Positions 51,427 through 58,502 of a stretch of DNA of 64,000 nt are shown here, piece by piece. A program made the position numbers and the translations under genes. Source of the stretch: Spirochaetota bacterium (lineage in GTDB: Bacteria > Spirochaetota > UBA4802 > UBA5550); contig JAGNKX010000008.1 in the NCBI GenBank assembly GCA_017999915.1, forward strand, positions 62,001 to 126,000, given 5' to 3'. The notes beneath the pieces were generated by a model that saw nothing but the letters and a program-made list of their open reading frames with translations, did no database searches and was not told where the DNA came from. The first letter of the stretch is position 1. Each line of letters begins with the position of its first letter.

Positions 51427-52755
51427 TTAATTGATGTCGATGGTTATCAGGGTAAGGTCGTCGTTGAAGGTTTCGTCCCGGGAAAAGTCAACGAGGCTCT
51501 TGATCAGTCCCCTGGAAAAGGCCTCCACCGGGAGGTCCCGGTTCCGCGAGATGAAATCGCGCAGCTTCGTGTCGGAGTACATCTCGCGGCGCGCGTTCAT
51601 GCACTCGGTCACACCGTCGGTGAAGAGGATCAGGCGGTCCCCGGCCTCCAGGTCGATGGTCTCCTCGTTCAAGGCGATATTGCCGGCCCACCCCATGGCC
51701 ATGCCCTTCGAGTAAAGCTCCCGGAAGCTGCTGTCCTCCCTCCGGTACAGGAGCTGCGGGATGTGACCCGCCGAGGTATAGCGGATCGTCTTCGCCGCCT
51801 TGTCAATGCGGCAGTAAAAGCAGGACACGAAATTCCCCATCACCGTGCAGTCGCAGAGGACCTCGTTGATGCGGTGCAGCACCTCCGTGGTGGCGCCGGC
51901 CCCGGAGATGGCGTGCAGGAGGGCCACCTTGGTGATGAGCGCCATGAATGCGCCGGGGATGCCGTGGCCTGACACGTCTGCGATAAAGATGTGAAGCTCG
52001 TCGCCGGAGGAGTGAAAATCGTAGAAATCGCCGCCGATCTCCTCCATGGGGATGTAGGTGGCGAATATGCTGATGCGGGGGTCCCCCGCGGGAGTCTCCG
52101 GCATGAGGTTCGACTGGATGAGCCGCGCGATCTCCAGCTCGGCGTGGAGCTCCCTGGTATGCTCTTCCCGGCGCGCGGCCTCGGTGATTTTTCCGTTGAG
52201 CTTGATGATGGTGACGCACAGGAGAAGGGTCAGGACAACGGAGCTGGTGTAGTCCACCAGGGCGCTCTGCGCCACGGGCATGAATTGTGTGCCTATGGGA
52301 TTCGAATAATTGAGAAGGTACGAGGCGACGCCGCAGATCAGCAGGAGGGTCGTGGTGAAAATGATCCAGGAGGGGCGGCAGAAGAGGGCGGTATAGATGA
52401 TGATAACCGGAAAGAAATAGAAATTGGTGATATAGTCGATGCGGCCGCGTCCGATCTGTCCGTAAAAACCGAGAAAGATGATGGCCGCGGTGAATAAGAG
52501 CGAGAAGAAGTTTACCGCTCCGTGGTACCGGCCTTTTCTGAGAAGGGTAAGGCTGACGACAAGGCCCAGGCATAATCCGAAGATGATGTAGTTGGTCACG
52601 GTGAGTTCCATCAGTGTATTGAGAACGATGAAAAGAATTGTGATGAATGCCAGGCTTGATGTGATTAAATAGAGAAAGAGTTTCGCCTTTTCCCTGGTCT
52701 CCACCGGCGCGTTGGCATAGGGGGAGAGGAAAAACATTGTTATGTTTTTAATCAT
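51427..52755 (-). CDS. Membrane SpoIIE-type phosphatase with six-helix sensor
   Basis: The 442-residue protein has an N-terminal six-helix sensor (about 25-195) with TLLRKGRYHGAVN, the motif shared with the MCP at 17738 and the kinase at 19528. The helical linker EEHTRELHAELEIARLIQSN leads to a PP2C/SpoIIE domain with all metal motifs: IGGDFYDF, DVSGHGIPGA, LFTDGVTECMN and FNDDLTLI. It should dephosphorylate a STAS-type antagonist at the membrane. The ribosome binding site AAGGAA lies nine bases upstream. It is convergent with the 7TM-GAF-AraC gene, with a gap of seven bases between stops. Confidence 0.92.
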   Translation of the reverse strand: MIKNITMFFLSPYANAPVETREKAKLFLYLITSSLAFITILFIVLNTLMELTVTNYIIFGLCLGLVVSLTLLRKGRYHGAVNFFSLLFTAAIIFLGFYGQIGRGRIDYITNFYFFPVIIIYTALFCRPSWIIFTTTLLLICGVASYLLNYSNPIGTQFMPVAQSALVDYTSSVVLTLLLCVTIIKLNGKITEAARREEHTRELHAELEIARLIQSNLMPETPAGDPRISIFATYIPMEEIGGDFYDFHSSGDELHIFIADVSGHGIPGAFMALITKVALLHAISGAGATTEVLHRINEVLCDCTVMGNFVSCFYCRIDKAAKTIRYTSAGHIPQLLYRREDSSFRELYSKGMAMGWAGNIALNEETIDLEAGDRLILFTDGVTECMNARREMYSDTKLRDFISRNRDLPVEAFSRGLIKSLVDFSRDETFNDDLTLITIDIN

Positions 52756-53148
52756 GCAAACTGTTCCTTCTGTGTCCCAGTAAAGGCGGCGGGCGATAAA
52801 TATTTAAATCTGTTACCCAATAGGTAATAATGATTATGATATAAAATTTATTTCTGTCAATAAAAAATCATTTCATTGATTATTTTAATAATGGGTGATA
52901 TTTAGTATTGATCTTTTCATTGACATGGATTAGTAATAAGGAAGGGGTTTAAGGGGCGGAGCCCCTTAAACCCCCCCACATTTTCATTTTCTGATTGGTC
53001 TGTTTTTGATAAGACCCGGGCCTGTTTTCATGGTATATATGAATCAGCAACGAAAACAGTACAGCGTGATCTAACGGCGCTATCAGGTCGGTTGAGTTGC
53101 CGCGGTGGTCGGCTTGAATTTCCAATAATAACATGAGGGAAATAGAGT
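52756..53148. other. Divergent intergenic region with a GC-rich hairpin
   Basis: This 393-base gap between the SpoIIE phosphatase and the sugar kinase operon is AT-rich except for a 31-base perfect hairpin (52944-52974). No gene is supported. The promoter of the kinase operon should lie between the hairpin and 53120, but no strong -35/-10 pair was found. Confidence 0.5.
52944..52974. repeat. GC-rich perfect hairpin, REP-like
   Basis: A perfect 14-base-pair stem (52944-52957 with 52961-52974) with a three-base loop carries a central GGGGCGGAGCCCC. It sits far from any stop codon in a divergent region, so a terminator role is unlikely. The core resembles dispersed palindromic repeats seen in many bacteria. 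Confidence 0.45.
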
Positions 53149-54750
53149 ATGGCGGAAACGTATGTTGTTACCCATGATGTCGGAACTACCGGCAACAAGT
53201 CGTGCATTTATCGCATAAGCGATCGCATAGAGCTGGTCGATTCAAGCCTGGTCGAATATCCCCTCTATACCGTGGCGGACGGCGGCGTTGAGCAGAAGGC
53301 CGACGAATGGTGGATGGCCATCTGCGCCGCCACGAAAACCGTCATGAAGCGGTCAAAAATAAAGCCCAAGCAGATCAAGGCCATGACCTTCAGCGCCCAG
53401 ATGCAGAGCCTGGTCCTCGTGGACGAGAAGGGGAAGGTCCTCAGGAATCCGATGAACTACATGGACGGCCGTTCCGTCGAGCAGCTCGACCGTTATTTTA
53501 ATACCGGCCTCATTAAAATCGACGGGAAGTGGAACGCCCTGACGGCCCTTAACTGGCTCAGGATCACCGGGGGACTGGCCGGTACGGCCAAGGACCCCCT
53601 CTGGAAATATCACTGGGTGAAGGACAACGAGCCCGAGATCTTCAAACGGGCCCATAAATGGCTCGATGTAAAAGAGTACCTGATACTCCGGTGCACCGGG
53701 AAGTACAGCATGTCCAAAGACTCGGCCCACCTCACGTTCCTGTACGATACCCGGCCGGGAAAGCTGGGGTGGCACAAGGGACTGTGCAAAAAGTTTGACG
53801 TCGACATGGACCATCTTCCGCCTGTCGTGGATTCCACCGATATCGTGGGGAGCCTTCTTCCAGGGCCGGCGGCCGAGATGGGTCTTGCCGAAGGGCTTCC
53901 TGTGTTTGCCGGCAGCGGCGATGTCACCCTCACCGGCGTCGGATCGGGATGCCTGGACCTCCATGACGCCCATATCTACATCGGCACCTCCGGCTGGGTC
54001 AGCGCCAACGTTGAAAAGCGCATGGTGGATGTCACGAATTTCTGCGCGTCGATCCTCGGGGCCATGCCCGGCATATATAATTTCACCGGGGAGCAGGAAA
54101 CGTCGGGGGCCTGCCTCAAGTGGGTCCGGGACCACATGGCCCTTGATGAGATCGGCATGTATCTCGACGCCAAGCATGTCGTCGACAAGACCCAGGAGTA
54201 TGACAGCCTCTTCGATTTCCTGAACGAGGTCATCAGCCAGACTCCGCCGGGGTCGGGCGGCGTGATCTTCACGCCCTGGCTCCACGGGAACCGCTCGCCG
54301 CGGGAGGATCCCTACGCCCGGGGCATCTTCTTCAACCTGTCCCTTGACACGGGAAAGCGCCAGATGATCCGTTCGGTCCTTGAGGGCATGGCTTTCCACA
54401 AGCGGTGGATCCTGGAGGCCCTTGAGAAAAGGATACCCCGCCGGGAAAGCATACGCTTCGTGGGCGGCGGCGCCAAGTCCGAGGTGGGCTGCCAGATCAT
54501 GGCGGACATCACCGGCCGGCATATCGAGACCGTGGCGAACACGCAGAACGTCGGCACCATCGGCGCCACGGTGGTGTGCGCCGTCGGCCTGGGGCTTTAT
54601 AAGTCCTTCCAGGAGGCGAAGAAGCTCATACCGTCGGTGAAGACCTATGAGCCGCGAAAGGAGCTCAAGGGCATGTATGACGGGCATTTTGAGGTGTTCA
54701 AGAAACTCTATGACAGGAACAGGAAGCTGTTCGCGAGCTTGAATAAATAA
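53149..54750 (+). CDS. FGGY-family carbohydrate kinase (xylulokinase-like)
   Basis: The 533-residue kinase transfers phosphate from ATP to a sugar or polyol. HDVGTTGNKSCIYR is the N-terminal phosphate loop, AMTFSAQMQSLVLVDEKG and MDGRS follow, GSGDVTLTGVGSGC and IYIGTSGW mark the domain junction, and RFVGGGAKSEVGCQIMADI is the adenosine motif. It resembles xylulokinases but is not close enough to assign the sugar. It is first in a run with an aldolase, an aminotransferase, an MFS transporter and glutamate dehydrogenase, so its product probably goes to the class II aldolase. GAGGGAA precedes the start. Confidence 0.9.
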   Translation: MAETYVVTHDVGTTGNKSCIYRISDRIELVDSSLVEYPLYTVADGGVEQKADEWWMAICAATKTVMKRSKIKPKQIKAMTFSAQMQSLVLVDEKGKVLRNPMNYMDGRSVEQLDRYFNTGLIKIDGKWNALTALNWLRITGGLAGTAKDPLWKYHWVKDNEPEIFKRAHKWLDVKEYLILRCTGKYSMSKDSAHLTFLYDTRPGKLGWHKGLCKKFDVDMDHLPPVVDSTDIVGSLLPGPAAEMGLAEGLPVFAGSGDVTLTGVGSGCLDLHDAHIYIGTSGWVSANVEKRMVDVTNFCASILGAMPGIYNFTGEQETSGACLKWVRDHMALDEIGMYLDAKHVVDKTQEYDSLFDFLNEVISQTPPGSGGVIFTPWLHGNRSPREDPYARGIFFNLSLDTGKRQMIRSVLEGMAFHKRWILEALEKRIPRRESIRFVGGGAKSEVGCQIMADITGRHIETVANTQNVGTIGATVVCAVGLGLYKSFQEAKKLIPSVKTYEPRKELKGMYDGHFEVFKKLYDRNRKLFASLNK

Positions 54751-54758
54751 CATGTAAT

Positions 54759-54791
54759 AATTCCCCCGCCGCCTTCGGCGGCGGGGGAATT
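54759..54791 (+). terminator. Strong hairpin between kinase and aldolase
   Basis: A 14- to 15-base-pair, very GC-rich stem (54759-54773 with 54777-54791) has a UUCG-type loop, starting nine bases after the kinase stop. There is no T run after it, so partial termination or mRNA processing/stability within the operon is more likely than a full stop. Confidence 0.55.
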
Positions 54792-54817
54792 AAAGAAACC
54801 AGTTAAAGGATAAAGCC

Positions 54818-55504
54818 ATGGGAAAATACGATATCTATAAGAAACAGGTCTTCGATTGCATCATGGAGCTGGTCCGCGAGGGATACGTGCAGGGGACCGG
54901 CGGCAACGTGTCGATGCGGGTCGGGAACGAGGACGTGGTCGTGGTGACGCCGTCGCAGCGGGAATACCACGGCATGACCGTTGACGAGATCTGCGTCGTC
55001 GACTTCGACCTGAAGCCCGTCGAGGATAACGGCTTGAAGCCCTCGATGGAAACGGCCATGCACATCGCGGTGTATAAAAACCGGCCCGATGCCGGCGCCG
55101 TGGTGCACACCCACCAGATCTACGCCAGCGTGTTCGCGCTCCTCAACCAGCCGATCCCGGCGCTCTTCGACGAGGTCTCCATGACCATCGGCGCCCTTGT
55201 CGAGGTCGTGCCGTACGGCCTGTCCGGCAGCCCCCAGCTCATTGAGAACGTGAAGTCGAAGCTGGGGAATCGGAGCAACTGCTACCTCCTCCAGAACCAC
55301 GGGGCCCTGGCGCTGGGGCCGGACCTCGCGAAGGCGAAGCGCTGCGCGGAGCTCCTGGAAAAGTCCGCCCACGTGTACTGCCTGGCCCTTTCCACCGGGA
55401 AAGAGGTCGGCGTCCTGCCCCAGAACATCCAGGAGATGATGGGGAAGATCGTGGCGGCCAAGCAGGACGCGGAGATCAAGCGAAGGGAAGAGATGAAAGG
55501 GTAA
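54818..55504 (+). CDS. Class II (zinc) sugar-phosphate aldolase
   Basis: The 228-residue protein belongs to the class II aldolase/adducin family (fuculose-1-phosphate aldolase type). GTGGNVSMRV binds phosphate, HTHQIYASV supplies two zinc His, NHGALALG a third, and Glu in METAMHIAVY is at the catalytic position. It would cleave a ketose or related phosphate into a triose phosphate and an aldehyde, after phosphorylation by the upstream kinase. AAAGGA sets the start. The C-terminal tail (KQDAEIKRREEMKG) is charged, as usual. Confidence 0.9.
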   Translation: MGKYDIYKKQVFDCIMELVREGYVQGTGGNVSMRVGNEDVVVVTPSQREYHGMTVDEICVVDFDLKPVEDNGLKPSMETAMHIAVYKNRPDAGAVVHTHQIYASVFALLNQPIPALFDEVSMTIGALVEVVPYGLSGSPQLIENVKSKLGNRSNCYLLQNHGALALGPDLAKAKRCAELLEKSAHVYCLALSTGKEVGVLPQNIQEMMGKIVAAKQDAEIKRREEMKG

Positions 55505-55520
55505 CAGGATAAAAAATAGA

Positions 55521-55642
55521 CCCTCACCTCGCCTCCGGCGCGCCCTCTCCCATTGAGATTGTGAAAAAGGAGAGGGCTTCGGTTCATTCTCCCCTTCTCC
55601 TTTTTTCAATTCTTAATGGGAGAAGGGGCCGGGGGATGAGGG
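55521..55642. repeat. 122-base inverted-repeat element (BIME/MITE-like)
   Basis: Two arms of about 50 bases face each other: 55521-55578 begins CCCTCACC and 55589-55642, read backwards, begins CCCTCATCC. Both continue with a CTCTCCCATT or TTCTCCCATT core and end in AAAAAGGAGAGGG or AAAAAAGGAGAAGGG. Each arm is also a hairpin by itself. It fills the gap between aldolase and aminotransferase. The layout is that of paired REP elements (BIME) or a short MITE. Copies elsewhere in the genome would confirm this. Confidence 0.65.
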
Positions 55643-55680
55643 CGGAAAAGATATTATTTATTTACAAAAGGAGAAACATC

Positions 55681-57153
55681 ATGAACAAGGCAACCACACA
55701 ACAATACGGAATATCCCACTGGCCCGATACTGAGGAGCTCCAGAAGCGCCTGTATCACCTGGCCAACGAGCTGCCGATACACCAGGTGGCGCGGGATAAG
55801 ATGCAGGAATATCTGAAATACTTCGATGACAAGTGCGTGAAGTCCAAGGAGATGATCGGCCGCGCCAAGGAGCTGATCCCAGGCGGCGTGCAGCACAACC
55901 TGGCCTTCAACTATCCCTTCCCCCTGGCCATCACCAGGGCCGACGGGGCCTATCTCTGGGACGTCGACGGCAACCGGTACATCGATTTTCTCCAGGCCGG
56001 GGGGCCGACCCTCCTGGGCAGCAACTACCGGCCGGTGCAGGAAAAGGTCATCGAGGTCATAAAGGAGAGCGGACCGGTGACCGGCCTCTTCCATGAATAC
56101 GAGCTGAAGCTGGCGGAGATCATCCACCGCAACATGCCGTCGGTGGAGATGTTCCGCATGCTCATGAGCGGCACCGAGGCCTGCATGGCGGCGGTGCGCG
56201 CCGCGCGCTGCTTCAACGGCAAGAAATACCTCATCAAGATCGGCGGCGCCTACCATGGATGGAGCGACCAGTTCGTGTTCGGCATGAGGGTGCCCGGCGT
56301 GGGTCCCCTTGATGCCCACGGCATACCGGCAGGGGCATACCAGTTCACCCAGGAGATTTTCCCCAATGACATCGACGGCCTGCAGAAGCGGATGGAGGAG
56401 AACGAGAAGGACGGCGGCACCGCCGCGGTCTACCTCGAGCCCCTCGGACCGGAAAGCGGCACCAGGCCGGTGCTCCGCGACTTCAACCAGAAGGTGCGGG
56501 AGCTCTGCGACCGCTTCGGAGCCCTCCTGATATTCGACGAGGTGGTCACCGGGTTCCGCATCGGCCTGGGCGGCGCCCAGGGCTATTTCAACGTGAAGCC
56601 CGATCTCACCGTGTTCGGCAAGTGCGTGGCCGGCGGCTACCCCGGCGCGGGCGGCGTCGGCGGCCGCAAGGACGTCATGCTCTGCTACGCCGCGGGCATC
56701 GGCGGCGGCCCCGGGGGCAAGCGCGCCATGGTGGGCGGCACCCTCTCCGCCAATCCCATGTCCTGCGCCGCAGGCTACTACTGCATCAAGGCGATCGAGG
56801 AGACCGGCGCTCCTGTCAAGGCGGGGGCGGCCGGGGACAGGCTCACCAAGGGGCTGGCGGATATCTTCGAGCGCAACAAGCTTCCCTTCGTGGCCTTCAA
56901 CCACGGCTCCATCTGCCACATGGAGACCGGCGCCGCTATGCTCATGGACATCAAGAATCCCAATATCTTCAAGGAAGTGGGGATCCGGAAAAAGGTCATG
57001 GAGGAGATGGGGGCCGCCATGATGGCCGAGGGGATCATTACCCTGGCCGGGAGCCGTCTCTATACCAGCATGGCCGATACCGACGACGTCATCGACGACG
57101 CCCTTGAACGGTTCGACCGGCTCTTCAAGCATATCGAGGTGAAGAAAGACTAG
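55681..57153 (+). CDS. Class III aminotransferase (GSA aminomutase-like)
   Basis: The 490-residue PLP enzyme has SRAKELIPGG-type opening (RAKELIPGGVQHNLAF), DVDGNRYIDFLQAGGPTLLG, the PLP phosphate and stacking region MSGTEACMAAVRAAR and GAYHGWSDQF, IFDEVVTGFR for the pyridine nitrogen, and the Schiff-base Lys in VFGKCVAGGYPG. It resembles glutamate-1-semialdehyde aminomutases but is longer (extra about 55 N-terminal residues) and sits among sugar genes, so a transaminase on an amino sugar or amino aldehyde is more likely. AAAGGAG fixes the start at 55681, inside the downstream edge of the repeat element's gap. Glutamate as donor would fit the GDH gene downstream. Confidence 0.88.
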   Translation: MNKATTQQYGISHWPDTEELQKRLYHLANELPIHQVARDKMQEYLKYFDDKCVKSKEMIGRAKELIPGGVQHNLAFNYPFPLAITRADGAYLWDVDGNRYIDFLQAGGPTLLGSNYRPVQEKVIEVIKESGPVTGLFHEYELKLAEIIHRNMPSVEMFRMLMSGTEACMAAVRAARCFNGKKYLIKIGGAYHGWSDQFVFGMRVPGVGPLDAHGIPAGAYQFTQEIFPNDIDGLQKRMEENEKDGGTAAVYLEPLGPESGTRPVLRDFNQKVRELCDRFGALLIFDEVVTGFRIGLGGAQGYFNVKPDLTVFGKCVAGGYPGAGGVGGRKDVMLCYAAGIGGGPGGKRAMVGGTLSANPMSCAAGYYCIKAIEETGAPVKAGAAGDRLTKGLADIFERNKLPFVAFNHGSICHMETGAAMLMDIKNPNIFKEVGIRKKVMEEMGAAMMAEGIITLAGSRLYTSMADTDDVIDDALERFDRLFKHIEVKKD

Positions 57154-57164
57154 GGGCTGCATCG

Positions 57165-57192
57165 GAAAGCGCGGTCTCGCGACCGCGCTTTC
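57165..57192 (+). terminator. Hairpin between aminotransferase and MFS gene
   Basis: A perfect 12-base-pair stem (57165-57176 with 57181-57192) has a four-base loop. It starts 12 bases after the aminotransferase stop. There is no T run, so it is probably a processing or stability element within the operon. Confidence 0.5.
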
Positions 57193-57224
57193 AACACACA
57201 TATCAAGGGAGGATATAAAACGAG

Positions 57225-58460
57225 ATGGCTGAAGATATGAAATTCAAAGTGTACGGCTACCGGTGGGTGGTGCTGGCGGTCTTTTTCCTGATCACCGTCG
57301 CCATCGAGATCCAGTGGCTGTCCTTCGCGCCCATCGCGCGGGAGGCGAGGGCGGCATACGGTTTTGGCAGCGACGAGGGGATCTATATCGATCTTCTCGC
57401 GCTTATCTTCCTGGTACTGTTCATTATCATGTGCATTCCCGCGTCGTATATCATCGACAGGTACGGGATCAGGAAGGGGATAGGCATCGGCGCGGCCCTG
57501 ACCGGCGTCTTCGGCCTGATGAAGGGGATCTTCGCTACAAGCTATCCCATGATGGTGGTCTGCCAGGTCGGGCTCGGCATCGCCCAGCCCTTCATCCTGA
57601 ACGCCGTGACCAGGGTGGCGGTCAACTGGTTCCCCCTGAGCGAGCGCGCTACGGCCGTGGGCCTCGGAACACTCGCCCAGTACGTGGGCTTCATAGTGGT
57701 GAGCATGGTGACGCCCTACCTGGTGGTGAAGAGCGGGGAGACCTACGATCTCTCCGGGATGCTCATGACCTGGGGCGTCGTATCCGCGGTGATCGCGGTG
57801 CTCTTCCTGGCGCTGGTGCGGGAGGAGCCGCCCACGCCGCCGTCGGAGCAGGGCGCCGAGGAGCGCCTCCTCTCGCGCGACGGTTTCAAGCATATCATGA
57901 GCCACAGGGACATGCGGATCGTCCTGGGGCTCTTCTTTATCGGTCTCGGCATGTTCAACGCCATCACCACGTGCATCGATCAGATCTGCGAGATCAAGAA
58001 GCTCACCACGGAGCAGACGGGGATGATCATGGGGGTGATGTTCATCTCCGGGATCATCGGCGCGGTGGTGCTGCCGACCCTGTCCGACAAGCTCCGGAAG
58101 CGGAAGCTTTTCATCCTGCTGGGCATGGCCCTCATGACGCCCGGCCTGGCCGGCCTGGCCTTAGCCGAAAGCTACGGCCTGATGATGGCCTCCGCCGCGG
58201 TCGTGGGATTTTTCCTGCTGGGCGGGGCCGGTCCTGTCGGGTTCCAGTACGCTGCTGAAGTGAGCTTTCCCGCGCCGGAGTCCCTTTCCCAGGGGATAAT
58301 CCTCCTTGCGGGCCAGATTTCCGGCATCCTTTTCGTGGTCGGCATGAACGTGGCGGGCATGATCCAATTCATGACGGTATTTATCGTCCTGGCGGTTATC
58401 AATATTGCCCTGGCGATTCTTCTCAGGGAATCGCCCGTGATCCTGTCGGGGCAGAAGTAG
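57225..58460 (+). CDS. MFS transporter
   Basis: The 411-residue protein has 12 predicted membrane helices in two halves split by a loop around residues 195-225. The MFS-type loop after helix 2 reads IDRYGIRKGIGIG, and the equivalent in the second half is LSDKLRKRKLF. It resembles small-organic-acid or sugar carriers of the major facilitator superfamily. Its place between an aminotransferase and glutamate dehydrogenase suggests it imports the substrate of this pathway. A GGAGGATATAA stretch precedes the start. Confidence 0.9.
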   Translation: MAEDMKFKVYGYRWVVLAVFFLITVAIEIQWLSFAPIAREARAAYGFGSDEGIYIDLLALIFLVLFIIMCIPASYIIDRYGIRKGIGIGAALTGVFGLMKGIFATSYPMMVVCQVGLGIAQPFILNAVTRVAVNWFPLSERATAVGLGTLAQYVGFIVVSMVTPYLVVKSGETYDLSGMLMTWGVVSAVIAVLFLALVREEPPTPPSEQGAEERLLSRDGFKHIMSHRDMRIVLGLFFIGLGMFNAITTCIDQICEIKKLTTEQTGMIMGVMFISGIIGAVVLPTLSDKLRKRKLFILLGMALMTPGLAGLALAESYGLMMASAAVVGFFLLGGAGPVGFQYAAEVSFPAPESLSQGIILLAGQISGILFVVGMNVAGMIQFMTVFIVLAVINIALAILLRESPVILSGQK

Positions 58461-58467
58461 AGAAGAT

Positions 58468-58484
58468 CCCGCGCTGTGCGCGGG
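58468..58484 (+). promoter_or_regulatory. Short GC hairpin before the glutamate dehydrogenase gene
   Basis: A 7-base-pair stem (58468-58474 with 58478-58484) with a TGT loop ends four bases before the GGGAGG ribosome binding site of the next gene. It could affect translation or mark an mRNA processing site. Confidence 0.4.
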
Positions 58485-58502
58485 GTATCGGGAGGTGCGA
58501 TC

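Noticed and set aside
55521-55642. Inverted repeats as a Rho-independent terminator of the aldolase gene
   Set aside because: Two linked hairpins without a T run in a gap within a same-strand gene series; the paired-arm layout fits a repeat element better.
55654-57201. 515-codon open frame antisense to the aminotransferase
   Set aside because: His/Ala/Val/Glu-rich text without domains, opposite a clear PLP enzyme; a shadow of G/C-rich third positions.
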